A stretch of 64,000 nucleotides of DNA, from the NCBI GenBank assembly GCA_030427245.1, contig JAUHXA010000017.1, positions 1 to 64,000 on the forward strand, written 5' to 3'. Shown here one piece after another: positions 35,053 to 43,275 of the stretch (position 1 is the stretch's first letter; every line of letters starts with the position of its first letter). The stretch comes from Bacteroidia bacterium (lineage in GTDB: Bacteria; Bacteroidota; Bacteroidia; Chitinophagales; UBA2359). Made by a program: the position numbers and the translations under genes. The notes under the pieces are model-generated. The model ran no database searches and had not been told where the DNA came from. It saw only the letters and a list, made by a program, of their open reading frames with translations.

Positions 35053-35820
35053 ATGAATGACTTACAAAAAATAGGGCAAGAATATTTTGAGCTTTTGAGT
35101 CAACAAAAGTTTGATGAATCAACATTGGATTACACCATTTTTGAAAAACAAAAATCCTTACTGAACCAACTATCCGAAATCAAAAATAGTGGTGTAACCG
35201 TCTTTGATTTGCACAAAAAAGAACACATCTACAACTCTTACAACCTTCAAAGCCTGTTTGGTTATGACCTCAGTGGTATTGACACAGACTATTACAATTC
35301 CAAAGTACACTTCAATGACCGTCTTGCGCTTATGCACGTAGGAGTTGTAGCCCTCAAATATTTTTATGCCCTGCCTACTTCAGAAAAAAAGAATTATAAA
35401 CTGCAAAATGAGTACCGTATTCTGAACGCCGAAGAAAAGTACATTCGGGTTATTGAGCAGTTTCAAGCCTTGGAGTTGGATAAAAAAGGGAATCTATGGT
35501 TGGCTTTGAGCACTATGGATATTTCACCCAATCAAGAAGAATACGGAGGCATCCGAAGTCAACTCATCAATGTCAGTACAGGAGAATACAGACTTGTCGA
35601 GCCAACAGTTCCAGACCCGACTCCAACTCCAATACTTTCTAAAAGAGAAAAAGAGATATTTTCACACATTAGAGGCGGCTTGTTGAGCAAAGAAATTTCT
35701 GACAAACTATCAATCAGTGTTCACACCGTTAATACTCATCGACAAAACATATTGAAGAAATTAGGCGCAAACAATTCGATTGAAGCTTTGCACTTCGCAA
35801 GAAATTTGAACTTAGCCTAA
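35053..35820 (+). CDS. LuxR-type regulator with PAS-like N-terminus
   Basis: 255 residues from ATG 35053; an in-frame TTG at 34999 overlapping the antiporter stop would add 18. The N-terminal region (about 40-175) looks like a PAS-type sensor (GVTVFDLHKKEHIYNSYNLQ, SLFGYDLSGID, YRILNAEEKYIRVIEQFQAL). The C-terminus is a LuxR/GerE HTH: LSKREKEIFSHIRGGLLSKE, ISDKLSISVHTVNTHRQNIL, KKLGANNSIEAL. No receiver domain, so likely signal-binding or constitutive. It immediately follows the antiporter gene and may control it or the TonB receptor next to it. Confidence 0.85.
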   Translation: MNDLQKIGQEYFELLSQQKFDESTLDYTIFEKQKSLLNQLSEIKNSGVTVFDLHKKEHIYNSYNLQSLFGYDLSGIDTDYYNSKVHFNDRLALMHVGVVALKYFYALPTSEKKNYKLQNEYRILNAEEKYIRVIEQFQALELDKKGNLWLALSTMDISPNQEEYGGIRSQLINVSTGEYRLVEPTVPDPTPTPILSKREKEIFSHIRGGLLSKEISDKLSISVHTVNTHRQNILKKLGANNSIEALHFARNLNLA

Positions 35821-35853
35821 GCCACTTCAAACCACACTACTGATAAATCAGTA

Positions 35854-35884
35854 TTGCCAACCTTCCCTTTATAGAATATTTTTG
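35854..35884 (+). promoter_or_regulatory. Promoter of the TonB-dependent receptor gene
   Basis: TTG (35854-35856), 20-bp spacer, TATTTTTG (35877-35884), matching the Bacteroidota -33/-7 consensus. It lies 38 nt before ATG 35923. Confidence 0.55.
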
Positions 35885-35922
35885 AGGCTTTATTCCAACA
35901 TTTAACTCCTAATGCTTCAATA

Positions 35923-38274
35923 ATGACGAACTTACTCAAAAGTATTTTAAGCGGATTGTTCCTAACACTCAGCACATTCACCTATTCTCAAGAAATCACC
36001 CAAACCATCAAAGGAATCATTGCCGATGAATCGTCTCAACAACCTCTGCCGTATGCAACGATAGAGATACTCAACACAGACCCTACTATTGCAGCAGTGA
36101 CAGATATTGACGGCGAATTTCTTATTACCAATGTTCCTATAGGAAGATACGACATCAAGGTTTCCTACATAGGTTATGAATCCGTTATCTTACCCGAAGT
36201 AGTCCTTACCTCAGCCAAAGAAGTCTCACTGAATATCAGCCTCAAAGAAAATGTCAGCCTTTTGGACGAAATAGTCATCAAGCCAAAAGTCATCAAAAAC
36301 AAACCCATCAACTCTATGGCAACCGTAAGCGCCAGAATGTTGAGTGTCGAAGAAGCGAATAGGTATGCTGGAGGATTTGACGACCCCGCCCGACTCGCCT
36401 CCTCGTTTCCTGGTGTGTCGAGTAGTATCGGCAACAATGCCATTGTGATAAGGGGAAATGCGCCCAAGTTTTTGCAGTGGAAAATTGAAGGTGTCGAAAT
36501 ACCCAATCCCAATCACTTTGCTGATTTGGGAGGATTTGGCGGCGGAGGATTGACCGCATTGAGTAGCAATTTGCTGGCTAATTCAGATTTCTATACAGGT
36601 GCATTTCCTGCCGAATACAACAATGCACTTTCTGGCGTATTTGATATCAGAATGAGAAACGGAAACAGCTCTGAACACGAATACAGTATTGAAGTCGGAG
36701 CGATAGGACTTGACTTTGCATCCGAAGGACCATTGAGCAAGAAAAATTCCTCCTCCTATCTCGTCAATTACAGATATTCTACCTTAGGGCTTGTCTCTTC
36801 ATTACTTCCCGAAGATGCCCAAGGCACTAACTATCAAGACCTCTCATTCAAATTGAAGCTACCCACAGCAAAGGCAGGAATTTTCTCTGTTTGGGGAATC
36901 GGTTTAATAGACAATTCGGGTACACAGCCTGAAACCGAAACTTCAAAGCAAAATTATTACCAAGACATCGAACAACAAGATGCCAAACAATACATGGGAG
37001 CATTGGGGCTGAATCACCGATTGATACTGAAAAACAAGGCTTACCTAAACTCCACTTTGGCACTATCTGCAAATGGACTTGACCTCAAAACAGATAGGTT
37101 GGATGAATCTTCACAATTGAAGCCGCAGAATGAGATAAAAAACGCCAACTACAACATCACCTTCAAATCTTACCTAAATAAAAAATTCAGTCCAAACCAC
37201 ACCAACAAAACGGGCATTACCGTCAGGGGAATGGGCTACAATTTATCACTCAAAGAAGCAGCCGGTGGAGAGAATACTTTAAATACATTGGTGTCAGAAA
37301 ATGGATTTAGTGCATTGATATCCGCCTATTCAGGTTCTATTTTTTCGTACAACAACTGGAACATCAATGCAGGAATCAATGCCCAATTTTTCACACTAAA
37401 CAACAACTACACCCTTGAACCTCGACTGGGAATTGGTCGACAACTTGACGAAAGGAGCAAGTTAAGTTTTGCTTATGGACTACACAGCAGGCTCGAACCC
37501 CTAAACATCTATTTTGCCAACATTGCCAATGATTCTTTCAATCAGACCAACAAGGACTTAGACTTTTCAAAAGCCCATCATTTTGTACTTGCCTATGATT
37601 TGGACATTGCCGAAAAAGTCCACTTAAAAATCGAACCCTACTTTCAGCATTTATACAATATTCCAATAGTCGCCAACAGCACGTCCTCCCTTCTCAACCT
37701 GCAAAGTGATTGGTTTATCAATGATGCCTATACCAACTTGGGAAAGGGACAAAACTATGGAGTCGATTTGACCATAGAACAGTACATCAACAATGGATTC
37801 TATTACCTTCTGTCAGGTTCTATTTTCAATTCTAAGTTTAAAACGGATTCAGATTCAGATACTTGGTACAATACAAGATTCAACAAGAACTATCTCTTCA
37901 ATGTGTTAGTAGGAAAAGAATTTAGACTTGGCAAAGAAAAACAAAACCTATTGGGCTTCAATGTAAGATGGAGTATTCAAGGCGGAGATAGATATTCCAT
38001 CATTGACCAATCGGCTTCAATGATAGAACAAGACGTAATCTACGATGAATCCACACCCTTCACCGAACAAACAAAGCCCTCTTCGGTACTGCATTTTACC
38101 CTCAATTATGAATGGTTCAAAAAGAACACAAGCCACAAGTTATCTCTAAAAATACTCAATGGTACAAACTTTGAAGAGTTTTTAGGACACAGATACAACC
38201 TCAAAACCAAGCAAGTAGAAGAATTTAGAGAGGCCTTGATGATACCCAATATAAGCTATAAGGTATCGTTCTGA
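35923..38274 (+). CDS. TonB-dependent receptor
   Basis: 783 residues. Signal peptide ending TYSQE; carboxypeptidase-like regulatory domain at about 25-110 (IKGIIADESSQQPLPYATIE, YDIKVSYIGYESV); plug domain about 130-250 (ASSFPGVSSSIGNNAIVIRG, EYNNALSGVFDIRMRNG); then a long barrel of alternating strands to the terminal ISYKVSF. It imports a bulky substrate across the outer membrane. It is not followed by a SusD gene, so it is not a typical SusCD glycan importer; siderophore or peptide uptake is possible. Confidence 0.92.
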   Translation: MTNLLKSILSGLFLTLSTFTYSQEITQTIKGIIADESSQQPLPYATIEILNTDPTIAAVTDIDGEFLITNVPIGRYDIKVSYIGYESVILPEVVLTSAKEVSLNISLKENVSLLDEIVIKPKVIKNKPINSMATVSARMLSVEEANRYAGGFDDPARLASSFPGVSSSIGNNAIVIRGNAPKFLQWKIEGVEIPNPNHFADLGGFGGGGLTALSSNLLANSDFYTGAFPAEYNNALSGVFDIRMRNGNSSEHEYSIEVGAIGLDFASEGPLSKKNSSSYLVNYRYSTLGLVSSLLPEDAQGTNYQDLSFKLKLPTAKAGIFSVWGIGLIDNSGTQPETETSKQNYYQDIEQQDAKQYMGALGLNHRLILKNKAYLNSTLALSANGLDLKTDRLDESSQLKPQNEIKNANYNITFKSYLNKKFSPNHTNKTGITVRGMGYNLSLKEAAGGENTLNTLVSENGFSALISAYSGSIFSYNNWNINAGINAQFFTLNNNYTLEPRLGIGRQLDERSKLSFAYGLHSRLEPLNIYFANIANDSFNQTNKDLDFSKAHHFVLAYDLDIAEKVHLKIEPYFQHLYNIPIVANSTSSLLNLQSDWFINDAYTNLGKGQNYGVDLTIEQYINNGFYYLLSGSIFNSKFKTDSDSDTWYNTRFNKNYLFNVLVGKEFRLGKEKQNLLGFNVRWSIQGGDRYSIIDQSASMIEQDVIYDESTPFTEQTKPSSVLHFTLNYEWFKKNTSHKLSLKILNGTNFEEFLGHRYNLKTKQVEEFREALMIPNISYKVSF

Positions 38275-38309
38275 CGAGTATGATTGATTGACCATCCGTT
38301 TTCTGTTCA

Positions 38310-38354
38310 AAAAAAAGACAGTTTACAGAATGGTATTCCATTCTGTAAACCGTC
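38310..38354 (-). terminator. Terminator of the 38.4-39.6 kb gene (minus strand)
   Basis: 17-bp stem GACAGTTTACAGAATGG / CCATTCTGTAAACCGTC (one mismatch), loop TATT; the forward A-run before it is a minus-strand U-tract. Confidence 0.85.
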
Positions 38355-38398
38355 CACATTCTAAAATAAGGAAACTTTAAAAATATAGCAAACTGTTA

Positions 38399-39574
38399 TC
38401 AACGAATCACAAGACGCATTTTGTAGATACACAAATCACTTCTCTTGCAGTTGTCGTTTTTACAGTAGTTTTTGAAAGTAACTTTTTGGTAGCTTCTGCC
38501 TTCGCCTTTTAGAGGATTTTGAACTTTATCTACTTTTAAATACATCACAAAAGTATCTTGTGTGTTGCTCGTCCAACCTTCACTTGCATTTCCCGCAGCA
38601 TATTTGCCCTTGTTGGTGCGAACTCGGAGAAGATTGTAGTTATCATTGCTCGTTGCAGCATCGTTTTCACCCAATACAATTTTTACTCGTGGAGAAAGAT
38701 AAGAGGTGTTTCCTCTGCCATCGTTGAGACGGTTGATTTCATTAGCACGTATATTTCTATTGAGTAATTCAGGTGCAACAGGATTGCAGTTGCCCACATT
38801 ACAATTGAGGCATTGAGGGCGAATATTGGTGAAAGTCACACGAATGATGTCCCCATTTTTATTGCCCGCATTACTGGCGATACTGACCCGTTTTTTGTTG
38901 GTATTGTTGCCATCGAAATGTTGATTGGAGTTGATAATAGTTTGGTTTTGAGTGAGGTTCACAGCTGTAATTTGAACATCAAAATCTCCACAACCACAAT
39001 TATTCGGCACAATTACTGGATTTTTTGGAACAGTGGTTTTATGGCCATCTTTGGGTTTGTTAGGTGTAGGATTAGTAGTTTCTTTTCCTTCTCTAGGTAC
39101 GGTCACTATTGGGCCTTTGGGTCGTTCTAAAGTACCATTTCCATTTTGCAGTTGTTGATCAATGTCTTGTAACAGTTTGGCAATGCTTGTCATAGCATCT
39201 CCATCGTCTTTTAATTGATAACACAAATACGCTTTCTCAAACAGTTTTTGGGCTTCTTGAAAATTTTGAAGTGCCGTTTGTTTATCTCCTTTTGCTTTGG
39301 CATTTAGAGCTTTGGAATAGGCTTGATTGGCTTGACGATTTAGGATTGCACAATCTTGAGTTGGCAACTGATATTGCGGTTTTTGTTGTAAGAGTAGTTC
39401 ATTGTTTGCATTCTTATTCAGCGTTTTACCTTCTTGTGGTAGGCTGAATTTGGGTGTGGTAGGTGGATAGTAAACATCGTTTTGAGCATAGCTTTGAAGA
39501 GTGAATACTGTGAATAAGGCGATGATTACGAGCATAATACTTCCATTACTTCGATTACATTTTGAAGTTGTCAT
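38399..39574 (-). CDS. Exported protein of unknown function with helical repeat and Cys-rich domain
   Basis: 391 residues. Signal peptide ending QSYAQN, a Pro/Gln-rich stretch, one or two TPR-like helical repeats (about 75-145: AYSKALNAKAKGDKQTALQN, FQEAQKLFEKAYLCYQLKDD), a Pro/Lys/Thr linker, then a C-terminal domain (about 190-391) starting NCGCGDFDVQITAVNL with cysteines in CLNCNVGNC and KNYCKNDNCKRSDLC. No family recognised. It could be a cell-surface or T9SS-linked protein, but no T9SS C-terminal signal is seen. Confidence 0.65.
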   Translation of the reverse strand: MTTSKCNRSNGSIMLVIIALFTVFTLQSYAQNDVYYPPTTPKFSLPQEGKTLNKNANNELLLQQKPQYQLPTQDCAILNRQANQAYSKALNAKAKGDKQTALQNFQEAQKLFEKAYLCYQLKDDGDAMTSIAKLLQDIDQQLQNGNGTLERPKGPIVTVPREGKETTNPTPNKPKDGHKTTVPKNPVIVPNNCGCGDFDVQITAVNLTQNQTIINSNQHFDGNNTNKKRVSIASNAGNKNGDIIRVTFTNIRPQCLNCNVGNCNPVAPELLNRNIRANEINRLNDGRGNTSYLSPRVKIVLGENDAATSNDNYNLLRVRTNKGKYAAGNASEGWTSNTQDTFVMYLKVDKVQNPLKGEGRSYQKVTFKNYCKNDNCKRSDLCIYKMRLVIR

Positions 39575-39762
39575 GATAAAAAGGTTTAAAATTTAAAGAA
39601 TAGTAATTTAAAAGAGATGTGCTGCAATAAAAGTAACCTTATGCCATAGGGAGTAGAATTGAAAAGTGTGTTATTCAAATGCGATATTGAGTGTGAAGGT
39701 CTGCTATGTTGTTGTTTGATTTTACCTACGTAGAGAATTTGGATTTGGATGATGAAAGAACC

Positions 39763-39806
39763 AAAAAAAACAGACATTTGTCCCTGAGGGGAAATAAATG
39801 TCTGTT
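39763..39806 (-). terminator. Terminator of the 39.8-40.2 kb gene (minus strand)
   Basis: Stem AACAGACATTT / AAATGTCTGTT with the GC-rich loop CCCTGAGGGG; the A-run at 39763-39770 gives the minus-strand U-tract. Confidence 0.8.
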
Positions 39807-39845
39807 TTACAATGTTTTTGAAGGTCTAAAAAAAATCAGTTCCAA

Positions 39846-40202
39846 TCAGTCTATCTCGACTTCCAATGGTCCCGCACTCCTCAAAGAATAAGAATCGGTC
39901 GACTTCAGATGTACATTCAGTTTGTCGTAAGTGCTGATATCTTCAATATTGACATCAATCACATCCGAGACTTCCCGCACATTCACATCAATAGAGCCAT
40001 TTTTATTGACAGGAACAAGGGCAAAACTGCTGAGATTGTGTGTCGCATAGTTGGTCAATACTACTTGGGAGTTTGGATTTGCCTTTGAATTTGCAGCACC
40101 GTAATAAGAGGACGTTGGGTTTTGATTTTGAAAAACGAGTACAACCAAACAAACCAAAATGAGGGTCAATACGGTGTTTTGATAGATTCTTGAAAAATTC
40201 AT
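39846..40202 (-). CDS. Small membrane-anchored protein, unknown function
   Basis: 118 residues with one N-terminal membrane helix (VLTLILVCLVVLVF), then a polar exported part of about 90 residues with two beta-like segments, SIDVNVREVSDVIDVNIEDI and KLNVHLKSTDSYSL. No family recognised. It stands between its own terminator and a convergent-free gap holding a MITE. Real gene likely because of the helix, clean terminator and consistent coding pattern. Confidence 0.6.
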   Translation of the reverse strand: MNFSRIYQNTVLTLILVCLVVLVFQNQNPTSSYYGAANSKANPNSQVVLTNYATHNLSSFALVPVNKNGSIDVNVREVSDVIDVNIEDISTYDKLNVHLKSTDSYSLRSAGPLEVEID

Positions 40203-40265
40203 GCTTCAATGATTTAAATGATGAACGTTGAAGCACAGAAGATACACAAAATATTCCTTTTTTGC

Positions 40266-40308
40266 CACAAAAAAACAGGCATCCACTTCAATCAGAAGCA
40301 AATGCCTG
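40266..40308 (-). terminator. Terminator hairpin of the acyltransferase gene, next to a MITE
   Basis: CAGGCAT (40276-40282) pairs with ATGCCTG (40302-40308), with an A-run before it that is a U-tract on the minus strand. The MITE at 40309 inserted at its base, and the target duplication AAATGCCTG includes one arm. Confidence 0.65.
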
Positions 40309-40441
40309 CATACTACTGTACAAAATGATTTTTGAACCACAAAAGTATCAAAAGGGCACAAAAGAGATAGATGAATTTCAGTTCTTTACTTTTGTTTTCT
40401 TTGTGCCTTTTGTGGTTGGATTAAAAATGTACAGTAGTATG
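40309..40441 (+). mobile_element. 133-bp MITE, copy B
   Basis: Ends CATACTACTGTACA / TGTACAGTAGTATG; perfect 9-bp duplication AAATGCCTG on both sides (40300-40308, 40442-40450). Sequence appears identical to copy A. Confidence 0.95.
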
Positions 40442-40463
40442 AAATGCCTGATCTAACATTTTA

Positions 40464-41546
40464 TTAGGAGAACTTGCTCGAAACCCTCTTAGAATATTTG
40501 ATAAAAGGTTTTTCTACAAAATAGTATAGAAACGTTGCAGAAACAATGGTAGCTATAATTGTAACACAGAGCATTGTACCAAAAGCCAACTTAGTAGATC
40601 CAAAGAAGGCTACAATTCTGTCCCATCTTTCCATGATAATAACGACTATCAGCCAGTGCATCAAATAGATAGAGTATGAAATCTTCCCTATAAAATGCAA
40701 TACCTTTCCATTTAGAAAATGCTGGACTTTTTCGTTATTCATGACAAAAAGCAGAATCATGAAAGAAGCGAATCCTGTATAATGAAAAAGATCTAACTTC
40801 AAAAATTCTGCGAGTTTTTGATACACCTTTCCAAAATCTCCTGCCATACGCTCTATGTGACGAATAGAAAACAACAGAAATACCCCGAAGGCTATCAGCC
40901 ATCTATAGGGGTAATACTTACTTTCTTTAAAATTGTATTCTTGTATCTGTGGATAGTAATACGCCAATATAACACCAAAACAGAAGTGTAGAGCAAAAGG
41001 GCTTATGTATTGAGCGCCAATGTATATCGTAAGTGGAACGAACCACCATATCAGCTTGATGTCTTTAATGGCAGCAAGAATAAAAAAAGGCATGATCAAC
41101 GACAAACCCATTTCAACCCCCAAAGTCCAGCCAGGCACATAATACATGTGGTGTCCTCTTACCATCATCAATTCTGTCCACAAAGGGCGATGCAAATTTA
41201 AGAATACTTCCTCTAAAATGTTGATTCCCAAATTATGACGACTCCAATATAAATAGTTCAGTAAAATCGTTACAATGAATGCAGGGTAAAGCCGCAAAAC
41301 CCTATTGAAGGTGTATTTTTTGATGTCAATCTCTGCATCTGAATGTAGATACTTGTAAGACAAAACAAATCCACTCAATACGAAAAAGAAAGAAACCGCA
41401 TCTGCTCCATTAAAAATCATAGAAGCTAGATGGTAAGCGTGTGTTTCCCCCCAATGCCAACCAATAAAGTGATAAAATACAACCATCATTGCTGCAATTC
41501 CTCTAACGGAATCGAGATATGTTATTCTTTTTGACTTCGCTATCAT
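40464..41546 (-). CDS. Acyltransferase family 3 membrane protein
   Basis: 360 residues, about ten membrane helices, the OafA/NolL-type architecture. Signature start ITYLDSVRGIAAMMVVFYHF with the conserved His and R-G motif, then FFFVLSGFVLSYKYL and FNRVLRLYPAF, and ISYSIYLMHWLIVV near the C-terminus. These enzymes put O-acyl groups on cell-surface polysaccharide or peptidoglycan. Convergent-neighbour structure: it ends in the MITE and terminator; serS lies upstream on the same strand by 40 bp. Confidence 0.9.
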   Translation of the reverse strand: MIAKSKRITYLDSVRGIAAMMVVFYHFIGWHWGETHAYHLASMIFNGADAVSFFFVLSGFVLSYKYLHSDAEIDIKKYTFNRVLRLYPAFIVTILLNYLYWSRHNLGINILEEVFLNLHRPLWTELMMVRGHHMYYVPGWTLGVEMGLSLIMPFFILAAIKDIKLIWWFVPLTIYIGAQYISPFALHFCFGVILAYYYPQIQEYNFKESKYYPYRWLIAFGVFLLFSIRHIERMAGDFGKVYQKLAEFLKLDLFHYTGFASFMILLFVMNNEKVQHFLNGKVLHFIGKISYSIYLMHWLIVVIIMERWDRIVAFFGSTKLAFGTMLCVTIIATIVSATFLYYFVEKPFIKYSKRVSSKFS

Positions 41547-41586
41547 TTAGAGGAATTTTAGTTGCTGTTTGGAGTATTTTAACCGA

Positions 41587-42861
41587 TTAATCAATGATAT
41601 CAAAGCCTGTATAAGGTCGCAACACCTCCGGAATCACAATCCCCTCAGGTGTTTGATTGTTCTCCAAAACAGTTGCCACGATTCTCGCCAAAGCCAAAGC
41701 ACTGCCATTGAGCGTATGAGCCAAGCGCATTTTTTTGGTTTCACTATCACGGAATCGAAGCTTCATTCGGTTGGACTGAAAAGTCTCGAAGTTAGACACA
41801 GAACTCACTTCCAACCATCGTTTTTGAGCCGCAGAGTAGGTTTCAAAGTCGTAGGTCAAGGCAGAAGTAAAAGTGGCATCCCCACCACACAATCTTAAAA
41901 TTCGGTAAGGCAAGCCCAATTTTTGAAGGATACCTCCAACGTGCTTTGCCATTTCTTCCAGTGCTGCATAAGATTTGTCGGGATGTGTCAATTGTACAAT
42001 CTCCACTTTTTCAAACTGATGTACCCGATTCAATCCTCTAACATGTGCGCCATAAGAGCCTGCTTCTCGACGAAAACAAGGCGTATAACCCGTCAATTTG
42101 ATGGGAAAATCTTCTTCATTCACAATCGTATCTCGGTAAATATTGGTCAAAGGCACTTCGGCAGTCGGAATCAAGTACAAATCATCAATGGTGACATGAT
42201 ACATTTGACCCTCTTTGTCGGGTAATTGTCCAGTCGCATAAGCAGAATCTTTGTTCACCATCAAAGGCGGCATGTATTCTTGATAGCCCGCTTTACTCGC
42301 TTCATCCAAAAAGAAGTTGATCATCGCCCGTTGCAGTCTTGCCCCTTTGCCGATGAAAACAGGAAAACCAGCTCCTGCAATCTTGCTGCCCAATTCAAGA
42401 CTCACAATATTGTATTGCTCGAATAATTCCCAGTGAGGTTTTGCGTCTTCACCCAAATCAGGGTGTGTCCCATTTTCAGCAACTACCTCATTATCATCTG
42501 CTCCAAAACCCACCGCCACGCTTTCGTGCGGCAAGTTGGGCAATTGTACCAATGCGTCGTGAAGTTTTTCCTCTGTTATTTTCAGTTCCTCTTGATAGTT
42601 TTTGATACTCTCTTTTAGCGAACCAGCCTGTGATTTGAGTGTTTCCGCTTCATCTCTTTTACCTTGTTTGTAAAGTTTAGGAATTTGCTTCGACAAGGAC
42701 TTACTTTCATGTTGAGCAGCTTCAGACACTTGTTGAAGTCTTCGTCTTTCGACATCCAACACCACCACTTCATCTACCAATTCTAAACGAGTGAAATTTT
42801 TGACCTTCAATCGTTCTTTCACAAAATCAGGCTTTGTTCTAATGAGATTTAATTCTAACAT
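41587..42861 (-). CDS. serS: Seryl-tRNA synthetase
   Basis: 424 residues, normal length. N-terminal two-helix tRNA-binding arm (about 30-100, coiled-coil: ERRRLQQVSEAAQHESKSLS), then class II motifs: motif 2 CFRREAGSYGAHVRGLNRVH and QFEKVEIV, and motif 3 in NGSALALARIVATVLENNQ. The active-site TAEVPL and the FETYS, RWLEVSSVSNFETFQSNRM segments are all present. It charges tRNA-Ser. Start ATG 42861. Confidence 0.97.
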   Translation of the reverse strand: MLELNLIRTKPDFVKERLKVKNFTRLELVDEVVVLDVERRRLQQVSEAAQHESKSLSKQIPKLYKQGKRDEAETLKSQAGSLKESIKNYQEELKITEEKLHDALVQLPNLPHESVAVGFGADDNEVVAENGTHPDLGEDAKPHWELFEQYNIVSLELGSKIAGAGFPVFIGKGARLQRAMINFFLDEASKAGYQEYMPPLMVNKDSAYATGQLPDKEGQMYHVTIDDLYLIPTAEVPLTNIYRDTIVNEEDFPIKLTGYTPCFRREAGSYGAHVRGLNRVHQFEKVEIVQLTHPDKSYAALEEMAKHVGGILQKLGLPYRILRLCGGDATFTSALTYDFETYSAAQKRWLEVSSVSNFETFQSNRMKLRFRDSETKKMRLAHTLNGSALALARIVATVLENNQTPEGIVIPEVLRPYTGFDIID

Positions 42862-43090
42862 TCTTAGAAAAATGAAATTTGAAAAATATATAGACTAAAA
42901 ATCGCAAATTACAGCAAAAAGTTCCAATATTAAATTTTCCTCTTTCCTTTTTTCAATTTTAGGCTGAGTTCGTCAAATAATGCCCTGCAATTGAATATCT
43001 TTGTCAATGATGTAATCGCCAAATTATTAAGGTTCAAAAATTATTTTGTGGTTTTTAATACTCCAAATCTTTGTGCAACATCTCCATAGT

Positions 43091-43150
43091 CCCCTTCAAA
43101 GGAGGAATTTCACGTCATAATTCCCCCTTTGAAGGGGGTTAGGGGGATGT
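43091..43150. repeat. Palindromic intergenic repeat in the serS-dnaX gap
   Basis: CCCCTTCAAAGGAGGAATT (43091-43109) pairs with AATTCCCCCTTTGAAGGGG (43119-43137), and a GTTAGGGGGATGT tail follows. It lies in the 414-bp gap 42862-43275, otherwise without a gene. A relative is embedded in the NRPS gene at 351-407. Confidence 0.85.
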
Positions 43151-43275
43151 CAGAATAAGTACAGGAAACTACGAATTATTTCATGAAAGTTAATTGTTTG
43201 GCAAATTTGTTGTCAATTTCAGCAAAAAGGCACAACTCAAAGTTAAAATCAACAATTTAATTTTCATTTATCTAT

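Noticed and set aside
40262-40456. 64-codon plus-strand frame through MITE copy B
   Set aside because: It is the MITE itself plus flank; the same frame appears in copy A and has no family or start context.
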